DNA of 64,000 nt from JACRCG01 sp964524835 (GTDB lineage Bacteria; Desulfobacterota; Desulfuromonadia; Geobacterales; Pseudopelobacteraceae): NCBI GenBank assembly GCA_964524835.1, contig CAZGEG010000010.1, forward strand, positions 62,001-126,000, given 5' to 3'. Positions within the stretch are counted from its first letter, which is position 1; every line of letters begins with the position of its first letter. The position numbers were made by a program, and so were the translations under genes. The notes under the pieces were generated by a model. It searched no databases, was not told the origin of the DNA, and worked only from the letters and a program-made list of their open reading frames with translations. Below are positions 16,683-24,627 of this stretch, in pieces.

Positions 16683-19600
16683 ATGGAAAACAGATTGCTC
16701 GATGAAACTTATCAGGCCCTAGGGTATAACGACGGAATGTTATTAAACGCCGTCGGTCGGCCGAGTCCAGATTCCATCGAAACAAACGAATGGCTGGGAA
16801 AAGGAGACTGGCTATCGTTAGCGCATAAGGTAGGTGCTGAAAAAGTCTTTTTTGTTCAAGACAATCCAGTTCTGGTTTTTCAGCATTTTGAAAACGAGCC
16901 TGACGAGCAAAAGTTACTCAATACATTCCGGCGGGCGTGGTGTATGGCCCGACCACAGCACCTCTTCATCTCCCGTCCCGGCATAGTCGAGGTTTACAGC
17001 CTTAACCAATCCCCTCCCAGAAAAATTGAAGATTGGAAACCTCTCCATACTGCTCGAACCATTGCGGATGTGGCCGAAAAGCTGAATATTTATCGGCGAG
17101 AACAGATAGAATCCGGGCAACTTTTTGCGGATCAACTATTTGGAAATGTCGAGAATCGTGCGGACAAGCGTTTGATAGAGGATCTGAAAACGGTTCGCAA
17201 AGCTCTGCTGGATTCAAATCTCAAAGACCGATATGCCCATGCCTTGATCGGGCGGTCCATTTTTATCCGCTACTTGGAGGACAGAGGAGTATTGACGCCG
17301 GCGTACTTCGAGGAACGCATAGCCGGAAACAATACTGCATGGCAGGCCATTCTTGCTGCGGAACCGGAAAAACCCGATTTGATGCTTGATTTGGAGAAGC
17401 GTCGTTATGACCGGATTCTTCAAGAAAAGTCATTCACTTATGCTCTCTTCAATCAACTCGCCGAAGATTTTAATGGGGATATGTTTCCGAGAGATGACGA
17501 GGAAGAGGCGGCGGTTACTCAAGATCATCTCAATTTGCTGCGTAATTTTCTTCTCGGTGAATCAACGCCGCAACAGCCGCAGTTATTTTTCTGGGCCTAT
17601 GACTTCGAAATCGTTCCTATTGAGCTTATCAGCAGCATTTATGAGGAGTTTTACCACAAAACAAATGTAGACGATAAAGGCACTCATTATACTCCCAGTG
17701 TATTGGTTGATTTCGTTCTCTCCCAAGTCCTTACCAGTGACCGCTTGGCCGACAATCCTAAAATCCTCGATCCGGCCTGCGGCTCCGGAATTTTCCTCGT
17801 CGAAGCATTTCGCCGAATTGTCCGATATCACGTGCAGCAACTTGGAAACACCCCGTTGCCAGACCAACTCCGCACAATCCTCCGCGACCAGATAACTGGG
17901 GTGGAAATCAACGAAGAAGCAGTCCATGTAGCCGCCTTCAGCCTCTATCTTGCTCTTTTGCATTATCAGGAACCACGGGATATTTTAGCTCAGATTCGCC
18001 AATCCGATAACAGCAACAAGCCCCTTCCCCATCTGATTTATTCAGAAGGAAACGAGCAGGATTCAAGACATTACAATATCCTTTTCCATGCGGACACGTT
18101 TGGGTTGATGCACGCAGAACGCGTTCAGTTGGATGAAAAACTGAAGATCTCAAAAAGATTTGCAGGCCGGTCGAAAGTCGCTGATCTGAGTTATTCAACA
18201 GAGGTACTTCCCTTGGAACCGGAATCTTTTGATGTCATAGTCGGCAATCCTCCATGGGGATTTAAAAAGAAAAAGGAAACGACCGAAGAAATAGAGCAAG
18301 CCCAGCAACAGGCACAGAAGTGGTGCGAAGCCTTCGAATGGCCGATCGGTGACAAGGAACTTTCCCAGGCATTTATTGCCCGTAGCTTAAGTTTGTTGAA
18401 AGCGACCGGAGAGTGTGGGCTTCTAGTTTCGACAGGTGTTTTTCTCAAACATCATCCCAATAGTCAAAAGTTCCGAAAACGATTACTGCAAGCGACCACA
18501 ATCAAAACAATTGTCAACTTTACTCATGTCCGAAAGATTTACTTCAGCGCAGCGATTTCACCATTTATCTTTGTTCATTACGAGGCCAAGCCTGCTGAGT
18601 CACAGCACAGGGTCCAGTACTGGTCCGCGAAGAAAAATGATGTTGTCGATAAAGTTCAAAGTGTTGTGCTCTCCTTGCCTGATCTTCATCAAATTAAGCA
18701 GGCCGACCTCATTAACAATGAAACGCTATGGAAGGTTTATTGGTGGGGAAGCCATCGGGACGCAGCATTTCTAGCTTTACTCAGCATCAATAAAAGAATG
18801 CATGAACTTGTAAACGAACGAGACTGGATAAAGGGGCAGGGATTTAAAGGTTTTTCTTCTACTGAAAAAAACTACCCCAGCGATTGGCTAAAGAAAAATT
18901 ATAAAGAGCTCCCGGTTAAGGTTCCGGTTAATAATTTTCACAGATACGGCTACACAACTGATAATCAGTTGGTTGATGTCCCCGATGAAGTCCACCGTTT
19001 CGGCATTCGCGAGCTTTATAGCGGATGGCGTCTGTTAATCAAAAGAGGCATAACTCAGGCAAATGGGGCCGACGGGCGCATCGAATCACGACTTGATGAC
19101 AAGACTTTTTGTTTCCGGAACTCTATCCACGCGATCAGAATGGATAAGGCTGAAGAATGGGAACGAAAACTATTGCTCGGCATTCTTTGGTCCTCATTGG
19201 CCAGATATTATTTCTTTATGACGGCAAGTTCCTGGGGAACCTGGCATCATGAAGTCCATCTTGAAGAAATACTGAACCTTCCCGTCCGCTTCCCGAAAAC
19301 TCAGGAACTAGTTTCAAGGATTGTCCGGATTGTCGATGAACTAAGGGCTAAGAATCCGGCAAGTGTGAATTTGTTTTCAACAGAGGCTTTAACAACAAAG
19401 CAAGATATTCCCGAACTTGAACGACAGTTGGATGACGCCATTTTTGAACTTTATGAATTGAGCGATGCAGAGCGGGACTTAATACTTGATACCTGTACCA
19501 TCGGCCTCGACTTTTTTTACAATGACTCCAAAAGTTCGGCCACACAGAAAGTCGGATCATTTCCTGACCGTTCACGAGGTCTAGTTGGAAATATCAACGA

Positions 19601-20018
19601 ACGAAGAGAAGGTCAAAAGGGGCTTGAAGGTTATCTACATGCTTTCCTGCAGGCCTGGAACCGGGAATTGGAGCCGGATGGAGAATTTTTCTGGCGAGTG
19701 ATCAGACCGGTAAAGATTCCCATGATTGCAGTCGTTTTTACAACTAAAGAGAAAGGAATACGGTTTCCGGACATATCCGTAACAGATGATGAAGAATGGG
19801 TGCAGGTATTGGAGCGATGCGGCAAGACTTTGTTACAACCTGTCAGCCGCAATGTGTATATCGATGGGATGGTACGTGCGGTCAGCGATACAGATATAAT
19901 AATAATCAAACGTGATGAGCGAAGGCTTTGGACCGCCAGCCTTGCAAGAGAAGATGCTGAAGCCACTCTCTTGCAAGCGATTCGTCTCCAGGAGATTGCC
20001 AACGGAGGCGATAAATGA
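16683..20018 (+). CDS. large N6-adenine DNA methyltransferase of a restriction-like module
   Basis: An 1111-aa protein with a gamma-type DNA methyltransferase core: SAM-binding motif I ILDPACGSGIFLVEAF at about residue 361, preceded by the HYTP segment (GTHYTPSVLVDFVL), and catalytic motif IV VGNPPW near residue 520. The first 160 residues form a separate domain (KVFFVQDNPVLVF, FISRPGIVEVYSL), followed by a helical region. A target-recognition-like region (TASSWGTWHHEVHLEEILNLPVRFP) and a further C-terminal domain of about 130 residues (LHAFLQAWNRELEPDGEFFWRVIRP) complete it. I see no PD-(D/E)XK motif in it, unlike type IIG enzymes. It overlaps the next gene by four bases (ATGA). Coding sequence is more AT-rich than its neighbours, consistent with horizontal transfer. 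Confidence 0.87.
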   Translation: MENRLLDETYQALGYNDGMLLNAVGRPSPDSIETNEWLGKGDWLSLAHKVGAEKVFFVQDNPVLVFQHFENEPDEQKLLNTFRRAWCMARPQHLFISRPGIVEVYSLNQSPPRKIEDWKPLHTARTIADVAEKLNIYRREQIESGQLFADQLFGNVENRADKRLIEDLKTVRKALLDSNLKDRYAHALIGRSIFIRYLEDRGVLTPAYFEERIAGNNTAWQAILAAEPEKPDLMLDLEKRRYDRILQEKSFTYALFNQLAEDFNGDMFPRDDEEEAAVTQDHLNLLRNFLLGESTPQQPQLFFWAYDFEIVPIELISSIYEEFYHKTNVDDKGTHYTPSVLVDFVLSQVLTSDRLADNPKILDPACGSGIFLVEAFRRIVRYHVQQLGNTPLPDQLRTILRDQITGVEINEEAVHVAAFSLYLALLHYQEPRDILAQIRQSDNSNKPLPHLIYSEGNEQDSRHYNILFHADTFGLMHAERVQLDEKLKISKRFAGRSKVADLSYSTEVLPLEPESFDVIVGNPPWGFKKKKETTEEIEQAQQQAQKWCEAFEWPIGDKELSQAFIARSLSLLKATGECGLLVSTGVFLKHHPNSQKFRKRLLQATTIKTIVNFTHVRKIYFSAAISPFIFVHYEAKPAESQHRVQYWSAKKNDVVDKVQSVVLSLPDLHQIKQADLINNETLWKVYWWGSHRDAAFLALLSINKRMHELVNERDWIKGQGFKGFSSTEKNYPSDWLKKNYKELPVKVPVNNFHRYGYTTDNQLVDVPDEVHRFGIRELYSGWRLLIKRGITQANGADGRIESRLDDKTFCFRNSIHAIRMDKAEEWERKLLLGILWSSLARYYFFMTASSWGTWHHEVHLEEILNLPVRFPKTQELVSRIVRIVDELRAKNPASVNLFSTEALTTKQDIPELERQLDDAIFELYELSDAERDLILDTCTIGLDFFYNDSKSSATQKVGSFPDRSRGLVGNINERREGQKGLEGYLHAFLQAWNRELEPDGEFFWRVIRPVKIPMIAVVFTTKEKGIRFPDISVTDDEEWVQVLERCGKTLLQPVSRNVYIDGMVRAVSDTDIIIIKRDERRLWTASLAREDAEATLLQAIRLQEIANGGDK

Positions 20019-20701
20019 GCCAACCACGAATTTCCCGGTTACGTACATGGGAAAAGCATGAGAGGCGCGTAGTAGATATCCTCCTGTTGGCTCTTTCAAT
20101 CATTAGAAAGAAAGATGTGTTGCCTCAGTCAGAAGTTTTGCTTAATCGGGAATTGTACTTCTGTTTACTTGAGGCGAATCACACGTTATGGGAATCAAGG
20201 ACAGGCGGATTCTCGTACCCGCCTACAGCAGAGGGTCATAATCCGGCAGATCCGGACGATGAGCACAGGGCTATTCGTGAAAATAAGATCCCTGATTTTT
20301 ATTGGGGATACATTGATCATTCTGAGCCGGACCCAAGGCGTAGCGCTCGAAATTATGTCATAGAGTGCAAACGGCTTGGCGATCCGCCGCGTACCGACTG
20401 GATATTGAATCAGAACTATGTTCACAACGGTATCCTACGATTTGTCACGGAAGAGCATGGATATGCCAAAGGTGATAGATCTGGTGCAATGGTGGGCTAT
20501 GTTCAAAACATGGAATTTGATGCGATATTACAAGAAGTAAACGCCACTTCGGTATCGGCTGGAATACCTGAGCTTGAACCTCCGATTAACGGTTGGCAGA
20601 TTAACGGCACCAGTCAACTCACACATCAATTAAACCGAATAATTGCATTCTCGCCGTTTCAGCTTTCACATTTTTGGGTTGATCTTCGACGTTCAGCCTA
20701 A
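20015..20701 (+). CDS. putative PD-(D/E)XK restriction endonuclease partner
   Basis: A 228-aa protein translated from an ATG overlapping the methyltransferase stop codon. It shows KIPDFYWG at about residue 90 and, some 27 residues on, YVIECKRLG, which fits the PD...(D/E)XK catalytic layout (Asp93, Glu and Lys of IECKRL) of many restriction nucleases. A conserved-looking W-rich C-terminus (FSPFQLSHFWVDL) follows. No zinc finger or HNH motif is seen. Together with the upstream methyltransferase it could form a two-subunit restriction-modification system or a related defence system. I do not recognise a named family. Confidence 0.7.
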   Translation: MSQPRISRLRTWEKHERRVVDILLLALSIIRKKDVLPQSEVLLNRELYFCLLEANHTLWESRTGGFSYPPTAEGHNPADPDDEHRAIRENKIPDFYWGYIDHSEPDPRRSARNYVIECKRLGDPPRTDWILNQNYVHNGILRFVTEEHGYAKGDRSGAMVGYVQNMEFDAILQEVNATSVSAGIPELEPPINGWQINGTSQLTHQLNRIIAFSPFQLSHFWVDLRRSA

Positions 20702-20990
20702 AATCGCCCAGAGTCCCAAGTACTCCCTATTCGCACCTTCCTTGCCGGTGAGCGCCCGTTGCGTGAAAGGTGCGCTGAAGAGGGCGTTGAATTCCGGGGT
20801 AGTATCTGGATCGTGGAAGAAGCCCATCGCTAGCGCCTGATTGAGCCAACAGAACTAATGCGTTGGCTGACCTTCTGGCCTGCCGTTGGCAGAAGACTCC
20901 CGGCAGAGGAGCTTGAACGATTGTGGCAGTTACTCTCGACAGAATGACAGCTCAGTCTGTTCGACAACGAAACATCAAACGCCAATCTTA
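20693..20990. pseudogene. decayed ORF remnants beside the restriction-like module
   Basis: Two protein-like readings are seen, neither intact. On the plus strand a frame from about 20703 reads through VLPIRTFLAGERPLRE, IWIVEEAHR, then a TAG at 20831, then RLIEPTELMRWLTFWP, LPAEELERLWQLLSTE, a TGA, and QLSLFDNETSNANLN before its final stop. On the minus strand a 50-codon frame (20851 to 20693) reads HDPDTTPEFNALFSAPF and TGKEGANREYLGLWAILG before its stop. Either could be the tail of a gene lost when the island was inserted or degraded. No function can be given. Confidence 0.4.
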
Positions 20991-21020
20991 ATTGAAGTGC
21001 CACAAATCAAGGAGAACCTT

Positions 21021-22382
21021 TTGCCAAACAGCATGGATCTACAAAAACAAATCACCATCATCGGCGGAGGACTTGCAGGGTGCGAGGCCGCCTGGCAGGC
21101 CGCTCAACGCGGAGTCACCGTCAATCTCCACGAGATGAAGCCGCAGCGCTTTTCCCCGGCCCACGAGTTGCCGGGTCTTGCCGAACTGGTCTGCTCCAAT
21201 TCCCTGCGCGGCATCTCGCTGGATAACGCCGTGGGGCTGCTCAAAGAGGAGCTGCGCCGCTGCGATTCCCTGACGATGGAGGCTGCCGGGGCAACGTCCG
21301 TTCCGGCCGGAGGGGCGCTGGCGGTCGATCGCAAGCTTTTCTCCGACTACGTTACCGCGCAGATCGAGTCTCACCCCCTGATCCGGATCGAGCGGAGCGA
21401 GTCAACTGCGATCCCGGCCGAAGGGGTTGTTATCATCGCGTCCGGCCCGCTCACCAGCGATGCCCTGGCGGCGTCCCTGGCCGACCTGACCGGAGACCGG
21501 CTCTACTTCTATGATGCCATCGCCCCGATCGTTGCCGCCGATTCGCTCGATATGACGAAAGTCTTTGCCGCCTCGCGTTACGGCAAGGGTGACGGTGACG
21601 ACTATCTCAACTGTCCGCTGAACGAGGATGAATACCTCCGCTTTATCGATGAACTGAACCGCGGCGAGAAGGTTCCGGCGCGCGAATTCGAGAAGGTTGT
21701 CCACTTCGAGGGGTGTATGCCGGTCGAGGAACTTGCGCGGCGCGGCGTCGAAACCCTCCGTTTCGGGCCGATGAAACCGGTCGGGCTGGTTGACCCGAAC
21801 ACCGGGCATGAGGCCCATGCCGTCATCCAGCTGCGGGCCGAAAACCGGGAGAAAACTATGTACAACCTGGTCGGCTTTCAGACCAAGCTGACCTGGCCGG
21901 AGCAGCGCCGCATTTTCCGGTTGATTCCGGGACTGGAGAATGTCGAGTTCATCCGTCTCGGTTCGATGCATCGCAACACGTTTATCAATTCACCATCGCT
22001 GCTGGAGACAACGCAGCAGCTGAAGAATGACCCACGCATTTTCTTCGCCGGTCAGATCACCGGAGTGGAGGGATATGTGGAGTCGGCCGCCAGCGGTCTT
22101 TTGGCCGGCATCGCCGCAGCAGCTCTTGCCCAGGGGCAACCCATCCCCGTTCCTCCTCCCGAGACCGCCCTGGGTGCCCTGATGCACCATATTACCAATG
22201 CCGATGCCAAGCATTTCCAGCCAATGAATGTGAATTACGGACTCTTTCCCGAGTTGCCGGGCAGAATAAAGAAGAAGGAACGGCGGCTGAGGCTGGCGGA
22301 GCGGGCACAGGAAGCGCTGGAGGAATGGTTGAAATGCCGGTCAATCAACAACTGCGTCCCGGCGGCGGCCTGTAAACCATAG
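21021..22382 (+). CDS. trmFO: methylenetetrahydrofolate-tRNA-(uracil-5)-methyltransferase TrmFO
   Basis: A 453-aa FAD- and folate-dependent enzyme that makes m5U54 in the tRNA T-loop. Evidence: N-terminal FAD motif ITIIGGGLAGCEAAWQAA, the folate-enzyme segment LVCSNSLRGISLDNAVGLLKEE-like region, FGPMKPVGL, YNLVGFQTKLTWPEQ and the C-terminal GQITGVEGYVESAASGLLAG. The frame is open further upstream into degraded sequence. TTG at 21021 has GGAG six bases ahead; the next ATG at 21033 is 18 bases from the same site, so TTG is preferred. The immediate upstream region is the decayed edge of the restriction island. Confidence 0.95.
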   Translation: MPNSMDLQKQITIIGGGLAGCEAAWQAAQRGVTVNLHEMKPQRFSPAHELPGLAELVCSNSLRGISLDNAVGLLKEELRRCDSLTMEAAGATSVPAGGALAVDRKLFSDYVTAQIESHPLIRIERSESTAIPAEGVVIIASGPLTSDALAASLADLTGDRLYFYDAIAPIVAADSLDMTKVFAASRYGKGDGDDYLNCPLNEDEYLRFIDELNRGEKVPAREFEKVVHFEGCMPVEELARRGVETLRFGPMKPVGLVDPNTGHEAHAVIQLRAENREKTMYNLVGFQTKLTWPEQRRIFRLIPGLENVEFIRLGSMHRNTFINSPSLLETTQQLKNDPRIFFAGQITGVEGYVESAASGLLAGIAAAALAQGQPIPVPPPETALGALMHHITNADAKHFQPMNVNYGLFPELPGRIKKKERRLRLAERAQEALEEWLKCRSINNCVPAAACKP

Positions 22383-22436
22383 TTATTTGGTTGAGAATAT
22401 TTTTCAATATAGTTACACTGCTGGAGTAGTTTATAC

Positions 22437-22466
22437 CACTCCGTGTTTTCCGTGACACGGTGGTGA
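22437..22466. repeat. imperfect palindrome before the GlcF-like gene
   Basis: ACCAC(TC)CGTGT and ACACGGTGGT form an imperfect inverted repeat 16 bases ahead of the start codon. Similar CCGTG/CACGG-containing repeats are common between genes in this group of bacteria; no function can be given. Confidence 0.35.
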
Positions 22467-22481
22467 GAAGGATTCCGGACG

Positions 22482-23762
22482 ATGGAAGATACCAACAATG
22501 ACCCGCTCAAACGGGTCGAAGAACAGCTGAAAAAATGCGTAAAATGCGGTGCCTGCCGCACCAATTGCCCGGCTTTTACGGCGTTTCAGCGCGAACCGGC
22601 GGTAGCCCGCGGCAAGGTGGCGCTGGCGCAGCATATCCTGACCGATGATATCGAACTGGACGACCAGACCTATCTGGCCATGTCCAAATGTCTGCTTTGC
22701 GGCAGCTGTGTCGAGAAATGTCCCAACGATGTGCCGACCGATGAAATAGTTATCGCAGCACGTGAGTCGCTGGCAAAAAAACGTGGTCTGACAACATTTC
22801 ATGCCGCGGTTGGTCAGGTAATCAAGAACAGAACCCGCATGAAGATGGGGGCAAAGATGGCCTCGTTTCTCGGGCCGCTCTTCTTCAAAAAGGTTCCCGA
22901 AACGTCCGGCCTCCGCCTGCGCTTTCCGGTGCCGTTCGTCGGCAACAAGCGCTTTATCCCTGAAATCGCCAAAAACAGTTTTATCGATCAGCATCCTGAA
23001 GTTATTCCGGGTGAGCCGGGCAAACCGCGCATCGCCTTCTTTGTCGGCTGTATGACCAATTTTGTCTATACCGATGTCGGCGAGGCTGCTCTTGCCCTCT
23101 TCCGCCATCTCGGCTGTACGATCATCATCCCGAAGGGGCAGCAGTGTTGTGGATTGCCGGGCATGTCGGGCGGTGACCTGGCCACGGTGCGCGATCTGGC
23201 AGAAAAAAATCTGGTCGAATTCGAAAAATATGAAGCGGATTATGTCATGAGTGCGTGCGCCACCTGCGGCGGCGCGCTGCATCGTCTGTACCCGCTTGTG
23301 GTGGGAAAACGCAATCCGGAGCTGCGCGAACGGCTGGAGGCGCTGGCGAAAAAAACCGTCGATGCGTCCCAGCTGCTGCAGCAGCTGGGACTTGATCCTT
23401 CCGAGACCGGAGGAGGTGAAGAGATCCGGGTCACCTATCACGACCCGTGTCATCTCCGCACACGAGGCGTCGTAAAACAGCCGCGCGAACTGCTGCAAGG
23501 GACCCCCGGGGTTGAGCTGGTTGAGATGGAAGGGGCCGACAAATGCTGCGGCCTGGGGGGGACCTTCAATGTCTATCACTACGACTCCTCCATGAGCATC
23601 AATGACGTCAAAAGCGACGCAATCGTTGCTACCGGCGCCCGGGCCGTCGCGACCGGATGTCCCGGCTGCATGATGCAGCTGTCCGATGGACTCAAACAGC
23701 ACGGCTCGAATGTTGAAGTCGTGCATACGCTGCAGCTGCTGGCGCGCAAACTCAAACTCTGA
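22482..23762 (+). CDS. GlcF-like Fe-S oxidoreductase (CCG-domain protein)
   Basis: A 426-aa protein with two [4Fe-4S] ferredoxin motifs near the N-terminus (CVKCGACRTNCP at 19-30 and CLLCGSCVEKCP at about 71-82) and two CCG domains (CCGLPGMSGG and CCGLGGTFN, each with a preceding CXXC or H..C partner: FVGCMTNF, HDPCH). This is the layout of the glycolate oxidase iron-sulfur subunit GlcF, of lactate oxidase LldE-like proteins, and of related membrane electron-transfer modules. The flavoprotein partner (GlcD/Dld) is not adjacent, so the electron donor is unknown. Confidence 0.83.
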   Translation: MEDTNNDPLKRVEEQLKKCVKCGACRTNCPAFTAFQREPAVARGKVALAQHILTDDIELDDQTYLAMSKCLLCGSCVEKCPNDVPTDEIVIAARESLAKKRGLTTFHAAVGQVIKNRTRMKMGAKMASFLGPLFFKKVPETSGLRLRFPVPFVGNKRFIPEIAKNSFIDQHPEVIPGEPGKPRIAFFVGCMTNFVYTDVGEAALALFRHLGCTIIIPKGQQCCGLPGMSGGDLATVRDLAEKNLVEFEKYEADYVMSACATCGGALHRLYPLVVGKRNPELRERLEALAKKTVDASQLLQQLGLDPSETGGGEEIRVTYHDPCHLRTRGVVKQPRELLQGTPGVELVEMEGADKCCGLGGTFNVYHYDSSMSINDVKSDAIVATGARAVATGCPGCMMQLSDGLKQHGSNVEVVHTLQLLARKLKL

Positions 23763-23835
23763 TCCTGTATTTTATTCAGAGTAAACTTGTTTTTATCCGG
23801 GCTGTTGTTTTTTGCCCGGTATCGAAGGAATTTTA

Positions 23836-23863
23836 TTGACATTGTAAAGCAAATTGTATACAA
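23836..23863 (+). promoter_or_regulatory. promoter with palindromic operator candidate for the XRE-cupin gene
   Basis: TTGACA at 23836-23841 and TATACA at 23857-23862 (15-base spacer, short) lie 46 bases before the regulator start. The -10 is embedded in the palindrome TTGTATACAA (23854-23863), a plausible binding site for autoregulation by the encoded regulator. Confidence 0.45.
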
Positions 23864-23908
23864 ACCCCGCACTGAAACTGAGTTTTACTTTTGTAGTCAG
23901 GGGTTTGG

Positions 23909-24472
23909 ATGCGCGAATTCAACATTGGGGCTAAAATCAAAAAGCTCCGCCTTTCAAAAAAACTGACCCTCCAGGCTGTTGCCAAAGAGACCGGGTTTTC
24001 TCCCGCGCTCATTTCCCAGATCGAGAACAATAACGTTTCACCTCCGATTGCCACGCTCTCCAGAATAGCTAAGTTCTTTGATGTAAAAATCGGCCTGTTT
24101 TTCACCGAAGATGAGGAAGAGTGCCGCTATGAAGTTGTTCGCGCTCATGAACGTAAAGCGATCCCTCGCGTGATCTCCAAGGCCGGTACCAGTCAGGGCT
24201 ATTCCTACGAATCACTATCATTTCACAAACAAAACAAGAAAATGGAGCCCTTTCTGCTTTCCATTACCGAGAAAGCGCTTGAGGAGAATACCTACAGCCA
24301 CGACGGTGAAGAGTTCCTCTTTATCATGAAGGGGACTGCTGAACTCGTACTTGACGAAAAAAGGATCATTCTGGAGGAAGGAGACTGTGTTTATTTCGAT
24401 TCATCGTTAAAACATCGTCTGCTTTCCAAGGATGGCACGGAAGTAAAAGTACTGGCAGTGGTCACACGATAA
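23909..24472 (+). CDS. XRE-family transcriptional regulator with cupin domain
   Basis: A 187-aa regulator: an N-terminal helix-turn-helix (residues 8-62; IKKLRLSKKLTLQAVAKETGFSPALISQIENN) and a C-terminal cupin_2 sensor domain (YSHDGEEFLFIMKGTAELVLDEKRIILEEGDCVYFDSSLKHRL pattern, about residues 125-180). Proteins of this architecture sense small metabolites and control the adjacent catabolic or lipid genes. It lies 155 bp upstream of the carboxyltransferase gene in the same direction, so regulation of the acyl-CoA carboxylase cluster is a reasonable inference. A palindrome in its own promoter suggests autoregulation. Confidence 0.87.
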   Translation: MREFNIGAKIKKLRLSKKLTLQAVAKETGFSPALISQIENNNVSPPIATLSRIAKFFDVKIGLFFTEDEEECRYEVVRAHERKAIPRVISKAGTSQGYSYESLSFHKQNKKMEPFLLSITEKALEENTYSHDGEEFLFIMKGTAELVLDEKRIILEEGDCVYFDSSLKHRLLSKDGTEVKVLAVVTR

Positions 24473-24473
24473 T

Positions 24474-24578
24474 AGGAAGGCTGAAGGCTGAAGACTGAAG
24501 GAAAGCAGCCGAAAGTATTAAACGGTTTCTGAAGTCGGACACTTTTTATAACCTTCAATCCTCAGCCTGTTTGCCTTA
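24474..24578. repeat. GGCTGAA direct repeats with inverted right arm
   Basis: The left part (24474-24502) contains tandem GGCTGAA-type units (ggctgaaggctgaagactgaagg); the right part (24550-24578) is an imperfect inverted copy (about 15 of 17 bases of AGGCTGARGAYTGAAGG). It lies between the XRE-cupin and carboxyltransferase genes. A related inverted repeat follows the biotin carboxylase gene at 29351-29397. Confidence 0.6.
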
Positions 24579-24627
24579 GAAATTACCACAAGTCGTTGAT
24601 AAACATTAAACTGGAAGGAAGGCGAAG

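Noticed and set aside
16683..20018. Type I HsdM or BREX PglX
   Set aside because: No HsdS, HsdR, helicase or other BREX gene is adjacent, and domain layout differs; kept as an unassigned restriction-like methyltransferase.
22431..23726. 431-aa minus-strand frame opposite the GlcF-like gene
   Set aside because: No domain; the sense strand has intact Fe-S motifs.
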